In this document: positions 14,882 to 16,158 of the stretch, piece after piece
How positions within the stretch are numbered: the first letter of the stretch is position 1
Layout of the letters: every line of letters starts with the position of its first letter
Assembly: GCA_937888895.1 (NCBI GenBank)
Contig: CALASV010000078.1
Span: 1 to 16,158 of the forward strand
From: an uncultured Clostridia bacterium
GTDB taxonomy: Bacteria; Bacillota; Clostridia; Lachnospirales; Lachnospiraceae
Direction of reading: 5' to 3'
Length of the DNA: 16,158 nucleotides
Position numbers and translations under genes: made by a program
Notes under the pieces: model-generated
What the model was told of the DNA's origin: nothing
Database searches by the model: none
What the model saw: the letters and a program-made list of their open reading frames with translations, nothing else

Positions 14882-15298
14882 TTAATTATTTAATTTAAAT
14901 GCAATAACTTCTACATTCTTATAATTATTCAAATCAAACTTTTCACTTACACAGTAATAACCATCAGCATCTTTAGTCATAATACCTAAAACTGATAAGT
15001 GTCTAAAGTTTGCATAATAAGCTCTAACATTACCACTGTAAATCTCTTTACATTTATCGCAAAGACCTGTACGACTAAGGAACACTTTATTATAATCTAA
15101 CAATGTTCTATAAGCCCTTCTATCACCCGGACATAAATCCATAAAGTAACAGAATAATTCAAATATATCTTTGCTCTTTTCTGTATTACCATTAATACCT
15201 ACTTTAATGCTTAATAGCTTATCATCTTCAGCAATATAGTAGTTATCTTTTTCTACATAATGTTTCTTCTTACTACTTCTATCTATAACAAATTTCAT
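14882..15298 (-). CDS. Small protein with possible winged-helix domain, first gene of the minus operon (138 aa)
   Basis: From the ATG at 15298 (MKFVIDRSSKKKHYVEKDN) the product is 138 residues. The C-terminal half (IYSGNVRAYYANFRHLSVLG, then IMTKDADGYYCVSEKF) has the helix-turn-helix plus beta-wing rhythm of winged-helix DNA-binding proteins. A single CDKC pair sits just before it. The family is not recognised, so a regulatory role is inference, supported by the gene's position directly behind a palindrome-bearing promoter, where an autoregulator would be expected. A TTG at 15328 would add ten residues (LPKFIITND), but it lies inside the predicted -7 element and upstream of the predicted transcription start, so the ATG is preferred. 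Confidence 0.75.
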   Translation of the reverse strand: MKFVIDRSSKKKHYVEKDNYYIAEDDKLLSIKVGINGNTEKSKDIFELFCYFMDLCPGDRRAYRTLLDYNKVFLSRTGLCDKCKEIYSGNVRAYYANFRHLSVLGIMTKDADGYYCVSEKFDLNNYKNVEVIAFKLNN

Positions 15299-15325
15299 AT
15301 CATTAGTAATTATGAATTTCGGTAA

Positions 15326-15357
15326 CAAAAATATACATTTATTTTGGATTATCCAAA
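15326..15357 (-). promoter_or_regulatory. Bacteroidetes-type promoter for the minus-strand operon
   Basis: On the minus strand, TTTG (15357-15354) is followed by a 20-base spacer and TATTTTTG (15333-15326), an exact match to the Bacteroidetes -33 TTTG / -7 TAnnTTTG consensus and spacing. The predicted start near 15319 gives a leader of about 20 bases before the ATG at 15298. It implies transcription by the host RNA polymerase. Confidence 0.8.
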
Positions 15358-15359
15358 AT
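15341..15359. promoter_or_regulatory. Palindromic operator candidate overlapping the -33 element
   Basis: ATTTTGGAT-T-ATCCAAAAT is a perfect 9-bp inverted repeat with a one-base centre. It covers the -33 TTTG of the minus-strand promoter and part of the spacer. A dimeric repressor or activator bound here would control the operon; the possible winged-helix product of the first gene is a candidate. Confidence 0.6.
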
Positions 15360-15448
15360 TAATTCTTATTTTTGACATAGCAAATGTTCTTTGTGCTATT
15401 CCTTATGCTGGTGCTTATAATGATAAACTTAATCGTACCTTAGCAGTA

Positions 15449-15501
15449 ACACACGCACGCACACGCATATACGCACGCACACCCACGCACGCATATACAC
15501 G
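15449..15501. repeat. Alternating purine-pyrimidine CA/CG tract
   Basis: Bases 15449-15482 alternate purine and pyrimidine without a break (CA, CG and TA steps), and 15484-15501 do so again. The unit CGCACGCA...CATATAC appears twice, so the tract looks like an imperfect duplication. Such tracts favour Z-DNA. The local GC content is far above the rest of the window. Confidence 0.85.
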
Positions 15502-15542
15502 AACTTTATCTAAATTATAAAGAATAATAATAATAAACTATA

Positions 15543-15570
15543 AGGCAAACCTCGCAAACTCGGTTTACCT
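15543..15570. repeat. Hairpin in the divergent region
   Basis: AGGCAAACC pairs with GGTTTACCT with one mismatch around a ten-base loop (TCGCAAACTC). No U-tract follows on either strand, so a simple terminator is unlikely. It sits between the alternating tract and the A/T stretch. Confidence 0.55.
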
Positions 15571-15660
15571 ATAATTAATTATTATTATAAATAAAATAAA
15601 AATAAAACAATAAATATTGTTTATATTAATATTAATAATTATTTTATTAATTTTATTATA
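15571..15660. other. A/T-only stretch, possible unwinding element
   Basis: About 90 bases are almost entirely A and T, with only a single C and G, both in the inverted repeat AAACAATA-AA-TATTGTTT at 15605-15622. Next to structured GC-rich elements, this resembles the easily melted part of a replication origin. No gene is present. Confidence 0.5.
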
Positions 15661-15676
15661 GATTACTTTATTAGTA

Positions 15677-15694
15677 ACGCTCGCTACGCTCGCT
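15677..15694. repeat. 9-bp tandem repeat ACGCTCGCT x2
   Basis: ACGCTCGCT occurs twice in tandem and is flanked by the direct repeats GATTACTT at 15661-15668 and 15699-15706. In this A/T-rich setting the GC-rich pair may be a protein-binding iteron, though two copies are few. Confidence 0.6.
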
Positions 15695-15713
15695 GTAAGA
15701 TTACTTGTACTCC

Positions 15714-15727
15714 GCCCGTAGAGGAAA
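15714..15727. repeat. Dispersed GC-rich motif, intergenic copy
   Basis: The plus strand reads GCCCGTAGAGGAAA; the minus strand reads TTTCCTCTACGGGC. It keeps the left arm and TACGGG core of copy 1 but changes the right arm, so the hairpin is weaker. It is the only copy outside a gene. Confidence 0.55.
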
Positions 15728-15785
15728 TGCACATTAACATTGGACTATTGCTTATATTCATATAATAAATAAACAAACAAATATT

Positions 15786-16100
15786 ATGTATATTAATAAA
15801 CACAACAAAGTTGTATTTAACTTCACTCATACTAAGTATGATGTTAGGTTTAGAAAAAAGGTTAATGATGAAGCTTTTCATCGTCTTGTAATTAGTCCTT
15901 TTGAAATAAAAGATAATTATGATTCCTTTCCAACTTATCAATCTCCCTACGGGGAATGTAATTTGGATAATTGTGTTATTAATACTCGTGAACTTGTTAA
16001 ATGTGATTTAACACAAATTGAGTTTAAGTTCTTTCTTAGTATGCTTACTAACCTTGAAGAAAATACTAATAGGTTTGAATGTACTTTAAGTATACATTAA
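15786..16100 (+). CDS. Small hypothetical protein, first plus-strand gene (104 aa)
   Basis: This 104-residue, mixed-charge soluble protein begins MYINKHNKVVFNFTHTKYDV. I do not recognise its family; there is no membrane segment, signal peptide or catalytic motif. Four cysteines and histidines are scattered without a clear zinc pattern. Codons end mostly in A or T as in the phage's other genes, and the ATG has an A-rich leader (AAATAAACAAACAAAT) typical of Bacteroidetes and their phages, which supports it as real. It is the first gene of the opposite arm, where crAss-like phages usually keep replication or early genes. A short motif copy (TCTCCCTACGGGGAA at 15942-15956) lies within it, and its stop is inside a long inverted repeat. 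Confidence 0.7.
   Translation: MYINKHNKVVFNFTHTKYDVRFRKKVNDEAFHRLVISPFEIKDNYDSFPTYQSPYGECNLDNCVINTRELVKCDLTQIEFKFFLSMLTNLEENTNRFECTLSIH
15942..15956. repeat. Dispersed GC-rich hairpin motif, copy in plus-strand gene
   Basis: In the transcript, UCCC-UACG-GGGA forms a short stem with a UNCG-type loop. It shares the CCTACGGGG core with the other copies but is shorter. It encodes SPYGE. Confidence 0.45.
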
Positions 16101-16132
16101 GTTTTCAAATTCCATTAATGTATACTTAAGGT
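16083..16132 (+). terminator. Long inverted repeat spanning the stop codon, possible terminator
   Basis: ACTTTAAGTATACATTAA pairs with TTAATGTATACTTAAGGT over 18 positions (17 Watson-Crick pairs and one T-G) around a 14-base loop. The left arm ends with the stop codon of the 104-residue gene. No U-tract follows on the plus strand, so termination is uncertain; it may instead protect the 3' end of an mRNA or bind a protein. Confidence 0.5.
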
Positions 16133-16143
16133 TGGTTCAAATA

Positions 16144-16158
16144 ATGTTACAAAGTCCG
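16144..16158 (+). CDS. Possible start of a further plus-strand gene, cut by window end
   Basis: An ATG at 16144 opens a frame of five codons (MLQSP) to the window edge, 43 bases after the previous stop. Its orientation agrees with the preceding gene, and AAGG lies about 12 bases upstream. Too little is visible to confirm it. Confidence 0.3.

Larger units (their letters stand above)
15299..15785. other. Divergent intergenic control region, candidate origin
   Basis: These nearly 490 bases separate minus-strand genes on the left from plus-strand genes on the right and contain no convincing gene. From left to right they hold a host-type promoter with palindrome (15326-15359), an imperfect inverted repeat ATAGCA/TGCTAT around 15380-15400, an alternating purine-pyrimidine tract (15449-15501), a hairpin (15543-15570), about 100 bases of nearly pure A/T, a 9-bp tandem repeat (15677-15694) and one degenerate copy of the dispersed GC motif (15714-15727). 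The combination resembles a regulatory hub or replication origin. No clear plus-strand promoter matching the Bacteroidetes consensus was found. Confidence 0.65.

Noticed and set aside
15449..15501. CRISPR-like array
   Set aside because: Units are only a few bases long and have no unique spacers; it is a simple alternating tract.
15684..15941. Minus-strand 85-codon frame opposite the first plus-strand gene
   Set aside because: It overlaps the divergent region's GC repeats and is antisense to a better gene with an A-rich leader.
16132..16146. GGTTCAAAT, resembling a tRNA T-loop
   Set aside because: There is no T-stem pairing around it and no acceptor or anticodon arm nearby.
1..16158. Stop-codon reassignment, known in some crAss-like phages
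   Set aside because: TAG ends the nuclease gene and TGA ends several coupled genes at sensible junctions, with no in-frame TAG or TGA needed to read through.

Overview
The window is part of the genome of a virulent tailed bacteriophage of the order Crassvirales (crAss-like phages), and the likely host is a member of the Bacteroidales. Four things support this. The DNA is strongly AT-rich. A crAss-like major capsid protein, portal and large terminase are packed together on one strand. Gene starts lack Shine-Dalgarno sequences and have A/T-rich leaders. One promoter matches the Bacteroidetes consensus (TTTG, 20-base spacer, TAnnTTTG). TAA, TAG and TGA all end plausible genes here, so nothing suggests stop-codon reassignment in this stretch.

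Layout. Almost everything lies on the minus strand and is transcribed from about 15.3 kb towards base 1. The minus-strand unit begins at a host-type promoter (15326-15357) overlapped by a perfect palindrome. In order of transcription it encodes: a small possible winged-helix protein; two uncharacterised proteins, the second with weak HU/IHF resemblance; a third uncharacterised protein with an acidic tail; a PD-(D/E)XK nuclease; an envelope/lysis cassette; the large terminase; and the portal. The envelope/lysis cassette comprises a lipoprotein, a Tad2-like DUF2829 protein, a GH108 lysozyme and two overlapping membrane coiled-coil proteins. Many genes touch or overlap (ATGA, TAATG, 11-77 base overlaps), which suggests one translationally coupled operon. 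A strong intrinsic terminator (5772-5814) follows the portal. After a gap of about 250 bases comes the head block: a scaffold-like acidic coiled-coil protein, the major capsid protein, two conserved virion/neck candidates and a truncated virion protein that runs off the window at base 1.

Right of 15.3 kb the coding direction flips. A divergent intergenic region (15299-15785) holds an alternating purine-pyrimidine tract, a hairpin, about 100 bases of nearly pure A/T and a 9-bp tandem repeat. It looks like the junction between the two transcriptional arms and is a candidate replication origin or control region. A small plus-strand gene follows, ending in a long perfect hairpin, and then the first codons of what may be another gene.

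The most unusual signals are these: (1) a GC-rich hairpin motif of about 15 bases (TTCCTCTACGGGGGA and variants), scattered through genes in different reading frames and orientations; (2) a strong GC-rich stem-loop inside the coding region of the HU-like gene; (3) a Tad2-like anti-Thoeris candidate inside the lysis cassette; (4) a lysis cassette with three coiled-coil envelope proteins of different topology, two of them encoded by overlapping frames; and (5) the structured divergent region.
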